64,000 bases of DNA. It comes from Verrucomicrobiaceae bacterium (GTDB lineage Bacteria > Verrucomicrobiota > Verrucomicrobiia > Verrucomicrobiales > Verrucomicrobiaceae). Positions 43,278-52,489 of the stretch are shown piece after piece (positions within the stretch are counted from its first letter, which is position 1; each line of letters starts with the position of its first letter). The notes under the pieces were generated by a model. The model made no database searches, was not told where the DNA came from, and saw only the letters and a list, made by a program, of their open reading frames with translations. The DNA lies in assembly GCA_027490195.1 (NCBI GenBank), contig JAIXYN010000005.1, forward strand, positions 214,129 through 278,128, read 5' to 3'. The translations under genes and the position numbers were made by a program.

Positions 43278-46200
43278 CTACTGGATCAACTCCTCCAGAT
43301 CGCTTTCGGTGAGGCCTTCCATCATGGGTGCTTGGTCGTTGAGGGCGGCTTCGACGAGGCCGCGTTTTTGGGCCTGGAGTTTGAGGATGCGTTCCTCCAC
43401 GGTGCCGCGGATGGCGAGGCGGTAGGCGTTGACGACTTTCTGCTGGCCGATGCGGTGGGCGCGGTCGATGGCCTGGGATTCGACGGCGGGATTCCACCAG
43501 GGATCGGCGAGGATGACGTTGTCGGCGGCGGTGAGGTTCAGGCCGTAGCCGCCGGCTTTGAGGCTGATGAGGAAGATGCGGCAGTTCGGGTCTTTCTGGA
43601 AGCGGGCCACCTGGGCGGAGCGGTCTTGGCTGCTGCCGTCGAGGTAGGCGTGGTCGAGTTTTTCGGCCTTCAGGTGGTCGCGCATGAGGTGCAAAAAGCG
43701 GACGAACTGGCTGAAGACGAGGAGCTTGCCGCCGGATTCCATGACGGATTCGATCTGGCCGAGGAGGGCGGGCCATTTGCCGGAGAGGTCGTCCTGGCCG
43801 AGGCCTTTGAGGGCGTCGGGCTGGACGCCGGTGAGGCGGAGATCGCAGCAGACTTGGCGGAGGCGCAAGAGCACGGTGAACATGGTCATCTTGGCGCCGT
43901 TCTGGCCGGAGCGGCGGCGGGCGGCCTTGATCTCCTCGCGGCCCTCCTCCAGGATCTTGCGGTAGAATTCGCTCTGCGCCGCGCTGGGGGTGCACCAGAG
44001 CACCTGCTCGATCTTCTCGGGCAGGTCTTTGAGCACCTGGCGTTTGGTGCGGCGGAGGAAATAGGGCAGCGTGAGTTTTTGCAGGCGCTGGGCGGCGTCG
44101 CGGCCTGCGGGGAGGTCGAGGCCGGACTGGATGGGGCTTTCGAAGCGTTCCTTGAAGGAGGTCTGGTTTCCCAAATACCCCGGCAGGGCGAAGTGGAAGA
44201 TGGACCACAAATCGCGCACGCCGTTTTCCAGCGGGGTGCCGGTGAGGGCGATCCGGCCGCTGCAATTGAGGCTGCGGAGGGTCTTGGCGGCGTCAGTATC
44301 GGGGTTGCGAATGAAGCTGGCTTCATCCAAAAGAATCAAACCAAAGCGGATGGTTTGATAATGTTTAATATCTCTGATGATCAATTGATAAGAGGTCAAT
44401 ATCACGTCAAATGAGGGGATGGTGCTGAGCGCTTTTTCGCGGCCTGCGCCCTGGATTTGGAGCACCTTCAGGGTGGGGGCGAAGCGCTCGAACTCGGCCT
44501 GCCAGTTGCCGAGGAGTGACTTGGGGCAGACGACGATCATCGGCCCGCATTGGTCGCCTTTGCGCTGCTTGAGGAAGAGCGCCACAGCGATGCTCTGGAC
44601 GGTTTTGCCCAGGCCCATCTCATCGGCCAAGATACCGCCGCGACCGCGCAGGATGCGGGAGGTCATCCAGCAGACGCCTTCCATCTGGTAAGGGCGGAGC
44701 ATGCCAGCGAGATCGCCGATCTCGGCCTGCACCTCACAACTTGTAACGGTAATCTCGTTAGCGGCACCTACAGCTTCATCGCCAAAATAGGCGGCATGGG
44801 CTCCGTGGACGCGGGCACCTTCGGGGGTGAGCTCCATGGGGACATCCCGCAGGGATTCCTCCAAATCATCCACAGCGGCGATGTCGAGGATGTAACGCTT
44901 GCCATTGGCTCCTTTGACCGAGCTTTGACCGGAGCGGACCAAGCGCAGGACCTCGGCACGGGGGAGGCGGAAGCCATCCGTGGACTCGTAGGCGAACTCC
45001 ATGCTGAGCCAGTCGCCGCCGCCACCCGCCTGCCCGCCCTGTGGGACAAACTTGGTCTTGGGCGCAATGCGCTGAATACCGCCAGTCGCGGAGCGCCAGC
45101 GCTCACCTTCGATAACGGTGGCGAGGTTACGCAATTGCGGGAGCTCGGAGGCGTAGAAGCGGAGGACGTTCTCGCTGCCCTGCAGCCGCAGAACTTGACC
45201 CTCGGGCTTGAATCCGAGGCCCTCCAAACGCCGCAAAAGGCGGAATTCAGCCTCTATGTTTTGGACGTAGAATACAAATCCATTCGATTCATCCTGAATT
45301 GGGAAGATTGAATGACCACCGTCAGAATGGCGCACGGGCCAGGTGTGAGAATTGTAACGAGCCGAGAGTTTCGCATCCACAACCTGCAGGGAGCCATCGA
45401 GCTGGATTTCGAACTGGCAGGGCACCGGGGCGACGTGGAATTTCTCCAGGCCAGCGCCACGCAGTTCCATCTGAAAGCATTCGCCTAAAGACTCCCCCTG
45501 CTCCGCCAGCCAACGTAACGGCTTGATAACGTTTGAGCGACTCAACTCTCCCGCAAGGGTGCTGAGGGCGGCGGTATCGGCCAAGTGGCGGAAAAGGGAG
45601 GCGGTCTCCTGGCAGATCCACCACGGGCCCATGACGTGCCGCTGGTGGCCGCCTTCCAGTTTGAGGCGCACGGTTTGGGCATCGACGGACTCGACGAGCA
45701 GAGGCAGACGGACGCGCTCCGGCGCGACGTGGAGGGGGCGCTCCTGGCCGTTTGGCTTGCCGACGAAGACGCGGGGGTGCTCGGCCAGGGTCTCCAGAAA
45801 GGTGTTCAGGCCTGCGCCTTTGAGGGAGATGGGCAGGCTCTGGGGCTGCTTGATCCCCTCGCTGGCCAGCCAGGCGGCGAAGAGGGAGGTTTCGCCCTCG
45901 CCACCGGGGAGGTATTTCACAAAGACGCCGAAGGGCTCGCGGATCTGGCCTTGGAAGAGGGGCTCGGGGAGGTAGAGGGCGTAGTGGCCGGGGATCTTGA
46001 GCGGGGTCAACTGGGGCCGTATTGTAGTCCCGGCTTTAGCCGGTCCGGAAGCTCCGCCAGCAGATGATGCGCCGCCCATTCCAGAACCGGCTGAAGGGGG
46101 GCGTAGACCGCCAGAACCGCCTGAAGGCGGGACTACATTACCCGATCCGCCGGAACGCGGGCGGCTGGCACCGCTTTGCTCGCGAACGTGGGCGAGGGCC

Positions 46201-46451
46201 ACGGCGAGGGCGTGCTCGCACATCATGCCGCTGCGGCGGGCGTGGGGGCAGGTGCAGAGGTTTTCCACATCGGAGGAGGTGCGGATGCGCAGGCCGGTGG
46301 TGAATTTCAGTTTTCCTGAGCCGGCGGAGCCCCGGATCATGCCGTCACTGCTGCTGGTGACGACGGCCAAACCTGCATCCACCAGGGAGCGAGCGGACTT
46401 CATCACCGCCCAACCACCAATTTCTCCGAGCCATTTCTCTGTGATTTCCAT
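43278..46451 (-). CDS. SWIM zinc-finger SNF2/RapA-type helicase
   Basis: The ATG at 46451 gives 1057 residues; the longer frame runs antisense into parA. Residues about 67-90 hold the SWIM motif CTCPHARRSGMMCEHALA (CxC...CxH). A Gly/Ser/Pro-rich stretch at about 105-143 is encoded by a palindromic repeat (46023-46137). The SNF2 ATPase follows: ILADEMGLGKTVQSIAVAL (Walker A), LILLDEASFIRNPD (DEAS instead of DEAH), ALTGTPLENGVRDLWSIF, then the C-terminal helicase lobe with KLLVFSQFVRFLHLMRDHL and LISLKAGGYGLNLTAAD. A DNA-translocating or remodelling role is likely. Confidence 0.9.
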   Translation of the reverse strand: MEITEKWLGEIGGWAVMKSARSLVDAGLAVVTSSSDGMIRGSAGSGKLKFTTGLRIRTSSDVENLCTCPHARRSGMMCEHALAVALAHVREQSGASRPRSGGSGNVVPPSGGSGGLRPPSAGSGMGGASSAGGASGPAKAGTTIRPQLTPLKIPGHYALYLPEPLFQGQIREPFGVFVKYLPGGEGETSLFAAWLASEGIKQPQSLPISLKGAGLNTFLETLAEHPRVFVGKPNGQERPLHVAPERVRLPLLVESVDAQTVRLKLEGGHQRHVMGPWWICQETASLFRHLADTAALSTLAGELSRSNVIKPLRWLAEQGESLGECFQMELRGAGLEKFHVAPVPCQFEIQLDGSLQVVDAKLSARYNSHTWPVRHSDGGHSIFPIQDESNGFVFYVQNIEAEFRLLRRLEGLGFKPEGQVLRLQGSENVLRFYASELPQLRNLATVIEGERWRSATGGIQRIAPKTKFVPQGGQAGGGGDWLSMEFAYESTDGFRLPRAEVLRLVRSGQSSVKGANGKRYILDIAAVDDLEESLRDVPMELTPEGARVHGAHAAYFGDEAVGAANEITVTSCEVQAEIGDLAGMLRPYQMEGVCWMTSRILRGRGGILADEMGLGKTVQSIAVALFLKQRKGDQCGPMIVVCPKSLLGNWQAEFERFAPTLKVLQIQGAGREKALSTIPSFDVILTSYQLIIRDIKHYQTIRFGLILLDEASFIRNPDTDAAKTLRSLNCSGRIALTGTPLENGVRDLWSIFHFALPGYLGNQTSFKERFESPIQSGLDLPAGRDAAQRLQKLTLPYFLRRTKRQVLKDLPEKIEQVLWCTPSAAQSEFYRKILEEGREEIKAARRRSGQNGAKMTMFTVLLRLRQVCCDLRLTGVQPDALKGLGQDDLSGKWPALLGQIESVMESGGKLLVFSQFVRFLHLMRDHLKAEKLDHAYLDGSSQDRSAQVARFQKDPNCRIFLISLKAGGYGLNLTAADNVILADPWWNPAVESQAIDRAHRIGQQKVVNAYRLAIRGTVEERILKLQAQKRGLVEAALNDQAPMMEGLTESDLEELIQ
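46023..46137. repeat. Palindromic REP-like element inside the SNF2 gene
   Basis: The ends are inverted repeats: TGTAGTCCCGGCTTTAGCCGG at the left and, as its reverse complement, CCGCCTGAAGGCGGGACTACA at the right, pairing with few mismatches (shown in part: GTAGTCCCG...CGGGACTAC). The 115-bp span is read through in the minus-strand frame as a Gly/Ser/Pro-rich linker. Confidence 0.65.
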
Positions 46452-46503
46452 TTCGTGCTGGCGTGTCCCATGGTTTATCTGCAAAGTCCAGTGCCAAGTA
46501 CCT

Positions 46504-47298
46504 ATGAGGATTGTCGCCATTTCCAACCAGAAAGGCGGTGTCGGTAAAACGACGACCGCTTTGAACCTCGCCGCGTGCCTCACCCAGCGCGGGGTGCGGG
46601 TATTGCTGGTGGATCTTGATCCCCAGGCGAACGCTACCAGCGGACTCGGTCTGGCCCAAGAAGACGGCGGCAGCCTGTATTCCGCGCTTGTGGACGGCAC
46701 GGACCCGCGTCTGGCCATCCGCAGCACGCGGCTGCCAAACCTTTCCATCATTCGCTCCCATCAGGAGCTCGCCGGTTGTGAAATCGAGCTGGCCCAGGCT
46801 GGCAATCACATGGCACGCCTGCGTGAGGTGCTTTCCCCACTGCGGGATTCCGGCCATTTCGACTACGCCATTTTGGACACCCCGCCCTCCCTCGGCGTGC
46901 TCATGACGGGTGCGCTGGCAGCGGCGGACGAACTGCTGGTGCCCATCCAGTGCGAGTACTTTGGTCTCGAAGGTCTCTCCAAGATCGTCAATGTGGTGCA
47001 GCAGATCCGCGAGTGCGGGGCGAATCCGAACCTGCTGCTGGAAGGCATCGTCATGACCATGTACGATAGCCGCGCCAACTTGGCTAACCAAGTGGTCAAT
47101 GACGTGCGCAATTATTTCGCCGAGACCTGCTACCAGACGCTGATCCCGCGCACCGTGCGCCTGGGTGAGGCCCCGAGTTTCGGCAAAAGCATCATCGAAT
47201 ATGAGCCCTCAGGTCGTGGCGCGCAGGCCTACCGGTCTCTGGCAGATGAATTCCTGGCCCGTCGTGCGCTGGTGCCAGCTCCTGCTGCGGCAGCTTAG
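46504..47298 (+). CDS. parA: ParA/Soj-family ATPase
   Basis: The ATG at 46504 gives 264 residues: MRIVAISNQKGGVGKTTTAL with the deviant Walker A motif KGGVGKTT, then LLVDLDPQANATSGLG and YAILDTPPSLGVLMTGAL. The C-terminal part has IPRTVRLGEAPSFGKSIIEY and GAQAYRSLADEF, typical of Soj/ParA. It drives chromosome or plasmid partition with ParB, but no parB follows: the next gene is a radical SAM enzyme. Divergent from the SNF2 helicase with only 52 bases between starts. It may be the chromosomal ParA with parB elsewhere, or an orphan positioning ATPase. Confidence 0.92.
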   Translation: MRIVAISNQKGGVGKTTTALNLAACLTQRGVRVLLVDLDPQANATSGLGLAQEDGGSLYSALVDGTDPRLAIRSTRLPNLSIIRSHQELAGCEIELAQAGNHMARLREVLSPLRDSGHFDYAILDTPPSLGVLMTGALAAADELLVPIQCEYFGLEGLSKIVNVVQQIRECGANPNLLLEGIVMTMYDSRANLANQVVNDVRNYFAETCYQTLIPRTVRLGEAPSFGKSIIEYEPSGRGAQAYRSLADEFLARRALVPAPAAAA

Positions 47299-47306
47299 CC
47301 AAGGAG

Positions 47307-47346
47307 GAGCGGTGGGTTTTCGCTGGGAGCGGTGGGTTTTCGCTGG
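47307..47346. repeat. Tandem 20-base duplication upstream of REP-2-like element
   Basis: GAGCGGTGGGTTTTCGCTGG occurs twice head to tail after parA (47307 and 47327), overlapping the start of the element at 47343. It looks like a slip or an edge duplication at a repeat. Confidence 0.6.
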
Positions 47347-47425
47347 GAGCGCTGGTTTTGAACCGGCCCTGGGTGAACGTCCCAAGGCGAGGAGGCGCTG
47401 GCCAGTTAAAAACTGGTGCTCCCAG
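47343..47425. repeat. Solo, shortened copy of the REP-2 palindrome
   Basis: It runs from CTGGGAGCGCTGGTTTTGAA to CTGGTGCTCCCAG and has the same outer palindrome (CTGGGAGCG-C-GGTTTT...GCTCCCAG) as the seven copies at 59127-60954, but with diverged inner sequence. It lies between parA and the radical SAM gene, 12 kb from the REP-2 transposase. Confidence 0.7.
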
Positions 47426-47471
47426 CAATGAGGGCCATGGCCTTTGCGGCGCGAGCGGCGTAAGGTCACCT

Positions 47472-48563
47472 GTGTCTTTTCATTCGCCCCATGAAGAATC
47501 TCCGCGCGGCGTGCCGAACGCGAAGGGCATCCATGGGCGCGGGGCCGGGCATAATCCGGACCAGCGGTTCGCGGAGCTGCATGTGGACTACGATCCCGGT
47601 GAAGCGCCGGAGAAAGTGGCCACGAAGTTCATGCGCGATTTTTCGTCCAGCATCATCTCGCGCAACAGCAGTCCGGATCTGCCCTTTGAGGCAAGCCTGA
47701 ACCCCTACCGTGGCTGCGAGCACGGTTGCGCCTACTGCTACGCGCGGCCCACACATGAGTTCCTCGGCTTCTCCGCCGGGGTGGACTTTGAGTCGCGCAT
47801 CATGGTCAAAGAGAACGCCCCTGCCCTGCTGCGCGCCGAGCTGCTCAAGCCCTCCTACAAGCCGGAGAATCTTTCCCTCAGCGGCATCACGGACCCCTAT
47901 CAGCCCATCGAGAAAAAGCTCCGCATCACGCGCGGCTGCCTCGAAGTCCTGGCCGAGTGCCGGCACCCGGTGGTGCTGATCACGAAGAACCACCTCATCA
48001 CAAGGGATGTGGATTTGCTCGCAGAGCTGGCGCGCCATTCGGCCACGGCGGTGTATATTTCCATCACCACGCTGGATCCCGAACTGGCCCGCAAGCTGGA
48101 GCCGCGTGCGTCATCTCCCAAGATGCGACTGGAGGCGATCCGCCTGCTGCATGAGGCGGGCGTCCCCGTGGGAGTCTCCACAGCGCCGATAATCCCCGGC
48201 CTGAACGATTCGGAAATCCCAGCACTCATTGAAGCCGCGCGTGCTGCGGGTGCCCAGTTCGCGGGATACACCGTGGTGCGCCTGCCCTTTGCGGTGAAGG
48301 ATGTCTTTCGTGCGTGGCTGGACCAGCACTTCCCCGGCATGCGGGACAAGATTCTCAGCCGCATCGAGGAGACGCAGGGAAAGACCTTGTCTCACGGTGA
48401 ATTTGGCAAGCGGCTTAAGGGCGTGGGTGTGTGGTCAGAGCAGATCGCCGCGATGTTTAAGGTCTCGATCAAACGTGCCGGCATGCTGCACAGGAGGCCC
48501 GAGGTGAGTGCGGCGGCGTTTCGGCGGCCAAAGGATGCGGGTGGGCAGATGGAGTTGTTTTGA
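47472..48563 (+). CDS. PA0069-family radical SAM protein (SplB-like)
   Basis: A GTG at 47472, preceded by AAGGTCACCT, is the likely start, giving 363 residues; the frame is open further upstream through the repeat. The radical SAM cluster motif is in NPYRGCEHGCAYCYARPTHE (CxxxCxxC, shown in part). GITDPYQPIEKKLRITRGCLEVL, VLITKNHLITRD and VGVSTAPIIPGLND are characteristic of the PA0069/Rv2578c family, distant from spore photoproduct lyase. The C-terminus ends GGQMELF. The reaction is unknown; DNA repair is often proposed. Confidence 0.88.
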   Translation: MSFHSPHEESPRGVPNAKGIHGRGAGHNPDQRFAELHVDYDPGEAPEKVATKFMRDFSSSIISRNSSPDLPFEASLNPYRGCEHGCAYCYARPTHEFLGFSAGVDFESRIMVKENAPALLRAELLKPSYKPENLSLSGITDPYQPIEKKLRITRGCLEVLAECRHPVVLITKNHLITRDVDLLAELARHSATAVYISITTLDPELARKLEPRASSPKMRLEAIRLLHEAGVPVGVSTAPIIPGLNDSEIPALIEAARAAGAQFAGYTVVRLPFAVKDVFRAWLDQHFPGMRDKILSRIEETQGKTLSHGEFGKRLKGVGVWSEQIAAMFKVSIKRAGMLHRRPEVSAAAFRRPKDAGGQMELF

Positions 48564-48645
48564 GGATCGACAAAGCACTCACGAACTTCAGTTCGGTTTG
48601 GTGGCTGGAAAGGTGCCGCAAGGTTTCGCTGCGCGCGCCACGCTC

Positions 48646-51600
48646 CTACTTCCCGATCTGCGCCACAGCTTCGGCGACCCAGCCTGCGTCTGGCAGGGCG
48701 AAGGGGCGGAAGGTTTCGAGGCGGGATTCGTGTTCGCTGTAGAAGAGGGCGCGGTGGAGGCCGAGCATGCTGGCTTTGGGGGAGTCGATGAGGCTGGCGG
48801 AGTCGTTGGCGCTCATCTGGAAGAGGACGCGCATGCCGAGTTCGCTGACGGACTTTCTGCTGAGGGAGCGGTTGACGTTGTTGAGGGTGTCGAGGCTGGT
48901 GATGAGATGGATGCCGAGCGGCGGGCCTTCGGAGATGATCTCGTTGAGCTGGCTGCCGGGCTTGGGGGCGTCATCTCCGCCGAAGGAGAAATCTTCTTCG
49001 TAGCGCAGCTTGCGGAACTTTTGCAGGCCGTGGATGAAGAGGTAGATCGGCGGATCGCCCGCGCTGCCTTCATCGCTGCGGCGCTTCATTTCGGCGTGGA
49101 TCTCGGCAATGAATTCGGGGGCTTCGTGGCCTTGTGAAATCTGGGCGCGCCCGGTGGCAATGCTTTCGAGGAATACACAGTCGGGTGTGTCCGCGAGTGC
49201 GCCGTGAATGAGGTAGAACTTGGGCGGAGTGGCGCGCGGATGCTGCGCGGCGAGGGCGAGCATGCCGAGGCCGATGATGGCGGCGACGGCTTCGTCGTTC
49301 TGACCGACGAGCAAAAGATGGCGGCCGCTCTGGCGCGGGAACATGGCTTCCGTGGGGCCTTTGATGGCATTGGGCATGCCGAGCCAGCATTTGGGATCGG
49401 CAGGGGCTTTGACGGGCGGATGCTCCAAGGCGGTGGTGAGCAGGGCGTTGTCGCGCACATCGGCGGGCATGTTGCCTTCGAAGACGATGGGGCGCTTGTT
49501 GCTGAAGCCGCGTTCTTTGGAGAGCTGGGTGACTTTGACGAGGTTCGCATCCCGCTCTTCATCGGTGAGCCAGACGACCTGGAACGGGCTGTTCCCTTCC
49601 ACGGCACCGGCGGCGTCATTGTAGATGCCTTCGCCGGGACGCGAGAGAAGACGCGGCGCGGTGTTGGTGTCGTCCATGATGAGGGCGGCATCGGCTTCGT
49701 TGCACTGCAAAGCGATGCGGATGACCATCTGGCCAAGGGTGGTGCGTGCAAGGGTGTAAGCACCGCCGAGAGTCTGGGAACCAAGGAAGACATGGATGCC
49801 GAAGGCACGGCCCTGACGCACGATGCGGTCCAGCAGCAATGCAGCGCCCTGGGCGACGGAGTCGTCTTCGGTGAAGTATTCCTGGAACTCATCGATGATG
49901 AGCATGGCGCGCGGCATGGGCTCGGTGCCGCCGACGCGCTTGTATCCGGCGAGATCCTGCGCGCCGGCTTTGCGGAAGAGTTCACCGCGACGGCGGAGTT
50001 CTTCGTCGATGCGTTGGAGAACGCTCAGCGCGAATTCGCGATCGCTCTCAATGGCGATGACTTTGGCGTGCGGCAGTTTGTTGTCGGCGTAGCATTTGAA
50101 CTCGACGCCTTTCTTGAAGTCGATGAGGTAGAATTCGACCTCGTCCGGGCTGCAGGAGAGCGCGAGATTGGTGATGATGATGTGCAGCAGCGTCGATTTA
50201 CCGGAACCGGTTTTACCTGCGAGCAGGGCGTGCTGTTTGGTGCCTTTGCCGATGGCGAGGTATTGCAGCTTCGTGGCACCGGTGCGGCCGATGGCGATGC
50301 GGAGTTCGTTGGTGGTGTTATCGGCCCACAGCTCCTTGGGAGTGACGACGCTGAAGGGCACCTGCACGCGGTTGGAGTCGATGCTGGCCTGGCCGATCTG
50401 ATGAGCGAGATCCGCTGCGATGACATCCGAAGGCGGTGCATCCAGCGCGAGAGTGCGGATGCCATTGAAGGTGACGACACCCTTCTCACGCACGATGCGG
50501 AGGCAGTTTTTGCGCAGGTCCTCGGCGCTGAGTCCTTCAGGAAGCGGCTGGCGTTTGTCCCAATGAATGAGCACAAAGACGCCGCAGCGTGCGCCGCTCA
50601 TGACGATGCTCTTCAGACGTGATATGGATGATTCATTGAACGCGGCGGGCAGTCCGGCGATGACGAGGAAGTGGTACTTCTCCGCCACGCTGCCAGCCTG
50701 CTCGTTGTATTCGGTGATGGTCGCGTACTCGTTGCGCAGGTACATCTGGATGACCTTTTCCACGTGCTCATTGAGCTCGATGAGGCGTTCCTCGATCTGA
50801 TCGCGCTGCGTCCAGATGCGGCGGTTGATGAGGGCGGGTTCGTAGTCGGCCAAGTGCATGAGACCCGCGAAGTTCTGCCCCAGACCGACGGCGTCGATGA
50901 TGGTGAAGTGGACCTTGCCGGGAGGTGCCTGGGTGAAGAGGCGGAAGATGACGTTGTTCATCACATCGGCCACCCATTTGCCGCCGTCGTCGTCGGTTTC
51001 GATGAGGAGCGAGCCCTCCTGCGGGAAGGCAAGTGCGAGCGGCAGGGTGATGTGCTTATGCCCGCCGAGATCGAAAGGCGTTTCCTTGGCAAGCATGGCA
51101 CCGGTGGCGCTCAGGTCGAGCTCCAGCGCCCCCAGACGCACTGCGTAGGGGAAGAGGCCCTGCGGCTGATACGTGGTGCTCCAGTCGGACAACTGCGAAG
51201 CGGGGTCTTGTTTGATTTCGTCCACGGCGGCGAGCAGCGGCGGGATCTTCTGATTCCACTCGGCCTGCAGTTTGAGCCAGCGCTGCTGTGCTGCGGCATG
51301 CATCGCCTGCATCGCAGCGTCATGCTGGTCGTTGAGCTGCTGACGCTGCTGCATGAGGGGACCGCTCACCTGCGCGATGGCGGCCGCTTTTTGCACCTCG
51401 AAGTGTTGCAGATTGCGGGCGAGGAGCCGCTCATTGCGGGCGAGGCAGGCGGGGATCTGCGTGGCAAGACGCCGCAGCATGGCCAGACGGTACTTTTCAG
51501 CCACTTCTTCCGTGCGGTTCCAGTCGGCAGTGACCAGGGCATCTGTGTGATCATACTCGGCCTGAATCTGCGCAGCAGCGGCATCTTTGGCGGCATTCAG

Positions 51601-52293
51601 TTCATTCAGGCAAGTCTCGTAATCCAGCACTGCAGCGCTGAGTTCCTGAAGATCCACCCGAGGCTTGGAGAACATCTTGAACATGCCGGAGCTTTTGCCA
51701 GAACCCATCTGCTCTTCGAGGCTCTGCGCATGGCCCTCGATGTCTGCAATGCGGGCGGGGATGTCTGCCAGCGTGAGGCTCGTGTTCGGCTCGGGGGCGG
51801 TCTTGCGGCCAAGGCGTTCGCCAGTGGCCTTCAGCACCGCGAGCAGGCGCTCTTTGGCGGCGGTCAGATGCACCAGCAGGGCGTCGGTGTTGTGATCAAG
51901 CTGCTGCAGGCCGCGTTTGCGAATGGCGTCCGCATGCACACGGCGCATCTGCTGCCGCCCGAGCCAGCGCTCGCGCTCCTTCTGCGTCATGGCCTTGAGG
52001 TCGCGTTTGATGCGGTCCTCGTAGCGTTTGAAGGAGGTGGTGCGTAGCGCGTGGCGTTCGTGGATGGTCTTCACGTACTCATCCCACTGCGCCGCGACTT
52101 CGTTGACGGTGGTGGCGTGCTGAGCATCAAAAAACTCCAACTGCTGCAGGTGGTTTTGTTCGGCGGTGTAACGCTTGGAGCGGATTTCGCGCGCGATCTG
52201 CTCGCTGCGCGTGGCGAAGTCGCCGATGGTGTCACGCAGCGAGAGGTGCAGGGAGGCTATGCGCGAGGAGCGGAGATCAAGGGAGCTGTTCAC
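48646..52293 (-). CDS. FtsK/SpoIIIE (EccC/EssC-like) ATPase with coiled-coil N-terminus
   Basis: The GTG at 52293 gives 1215 residues with no TM segment. Residues 1-370 are long helices rich in Gln/Ala/Arg (coiled coil). Three tandem FtsK-like modules follow: module 1 (about 410-620) has no Walker A (LLIETDDDGGKW in its place); module 2 (about 660-910) is intact, with AGKTGSGKST (693-701) and AMLIIDEFQEYF (796-807); module 3 (about 965-1210) has LLLVGQNDEAVAA in place of a P-loop. Three modules recall EccC/EssC of type VII secretion. Upstream lies a WXG100 gene, and the start overlaps the 66-residue gene by 17 bases. Role inferred: motor for WXG-type substrates or a related soluble complex. 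Confidence 0.85.
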   Translation of the reverse strand: MNSSLDLRSSRIASLHLSLRDTIGDFATRSEQIAREIRSKRYTAEQNHLQQLEFFDAQHATTVNEVAAQWDEYVKTIHERHALRTTSFKRYEDRIKRDLKAMTQKERERWLGRQQMRRVHADAIRKRGLQQLDHNTDALLVHLTAAKERLLAVLKATGERLGRKTAPEPNTSLTLADIPARIADIEGHAQSLEEQMGSGKSSGMFKMFSKPRVDLQELSAAVLDYETCLNELNAAKDAAAAQIQAEYDHTDALVTADWNRTEEVAEKYRLAMLRRLATQIPACLARNERLLARNLQHFEVQKAAAIAQVSGPLMQQRQQLNDQHDAAMQAMHAAAQQRWLKLQAEWNQKIPPLLAAVDEIKQDPASQLSDWSTTYQPQGLFPYAVRLGALELDLSATGAMLAKETPFDLGGHKHITLPLALAFPQEGSLLIETDDDGGKWVADVMNNVIFRLFTQAPPGKVHFTIIDAVGLGQNFAGLMHLADYEPALINRRIWTQRDQIEERLIELNEHVEKVIQMYLRNEYATITEYNEQAGSVAEKYHFLVIAGLPAAFNESSISRLKSIVMSGARCGVFVLIHWDKRQPLPEGLSAEDLRKNCLRIVREKGVVTFNGIRTLALDAPPSDVIAADLAHQIGQASIDSNRVQVPFSVVTPKELWADNTTNELRIAIGRTGATKLQYLAIGKGTKQHALLAGKTGSGKSTLLHIIITNLALSCSPDEVEFYLIDFKKGVEFKCYADNKLPHAKVIAIESDREFALSVLQRIDEELRRRGELFRKAGAQDLAGYKRVGGTEPMPRAMLIIDEFQEYFTEDDSVAQGAALLLDRIVRQGRAFGIHVFLGSQTLGGAYTLARTTLGQMVIRIALQCNEADAALIMDDTNTAPRLLSRPGEGIYNDAAGAVEGNSPFQVVWLTDEERDANLVKVTQLSKERGFSNKRPIVFEGNMPADVRDNALLTTALEHPPVKAPADPKCWLGMPNAIKGPTEAMFPRQSGRHLLLVGQNDEAVAAIIGLGMLALAAQHPRATPPKFYLIHGALADTPDCVFLESIATGRAQISQGHEAPEFIAEIHAEMKRRSDEGSAGDPPIYLFIHGLQKFRKLRYEEDFSFGGDDAPKPGSQLNEIISEGPPLGIHLITSLDTLNNVNRSLSRKSVSELGMRVLFQMSANDSASLIDSPKASMLGLHRALFYSEHESRLETFRPFALPDAGWVAEAVAQIGK

Positions 52294-52477
52294 AGTCTTT
52301 GCGGATCTTTCGGAGCAGGTTTTCGAGTTCGTTGATCATGGCACCGGTCTTGGTCATGAGGCCGGGCAGCTGCTCAAGGTAGGTTTTCTCAAACTCCAGC
52401 GCCTTGGCGTCACGCCAGTGCACCTTGGTGGCATGCCAGTGCTCGGAGAGTTCGCGGGCGTTTTGGATGAGATTCAT
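52277..52477 (-). CDS. Small WXG-like helical protein (66 aa)
   Basis: It begins MNLIQNARELSEHWHATKVH, followed by WRDAKALEFEKTYLEQL. The W-x-D-x4-F-E pattern (WRDAKALEFE) parallels that of the WXG100 protein upstream (WQDAEHEKFAAEF), so it may be a shortened WXG-type partner made of one helical hairpin. The second helix (MTKTGAMINELENLLRKIRKD) is amphipathic. It overlaps the ATPase start by 17 bases, pointing to coupled translation and a stoichiometric complex. Family not recognised by name. Confidence 0.7.
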   Translation of the reverse strand: MNLIQNARELSEHWHATKVHWRDAKALEFEKTYLEQLPGLMTKTGAMINELENLLRKIRKDCEQLP

Positions 52478-52489
52478 GGGAGCAAGCGG

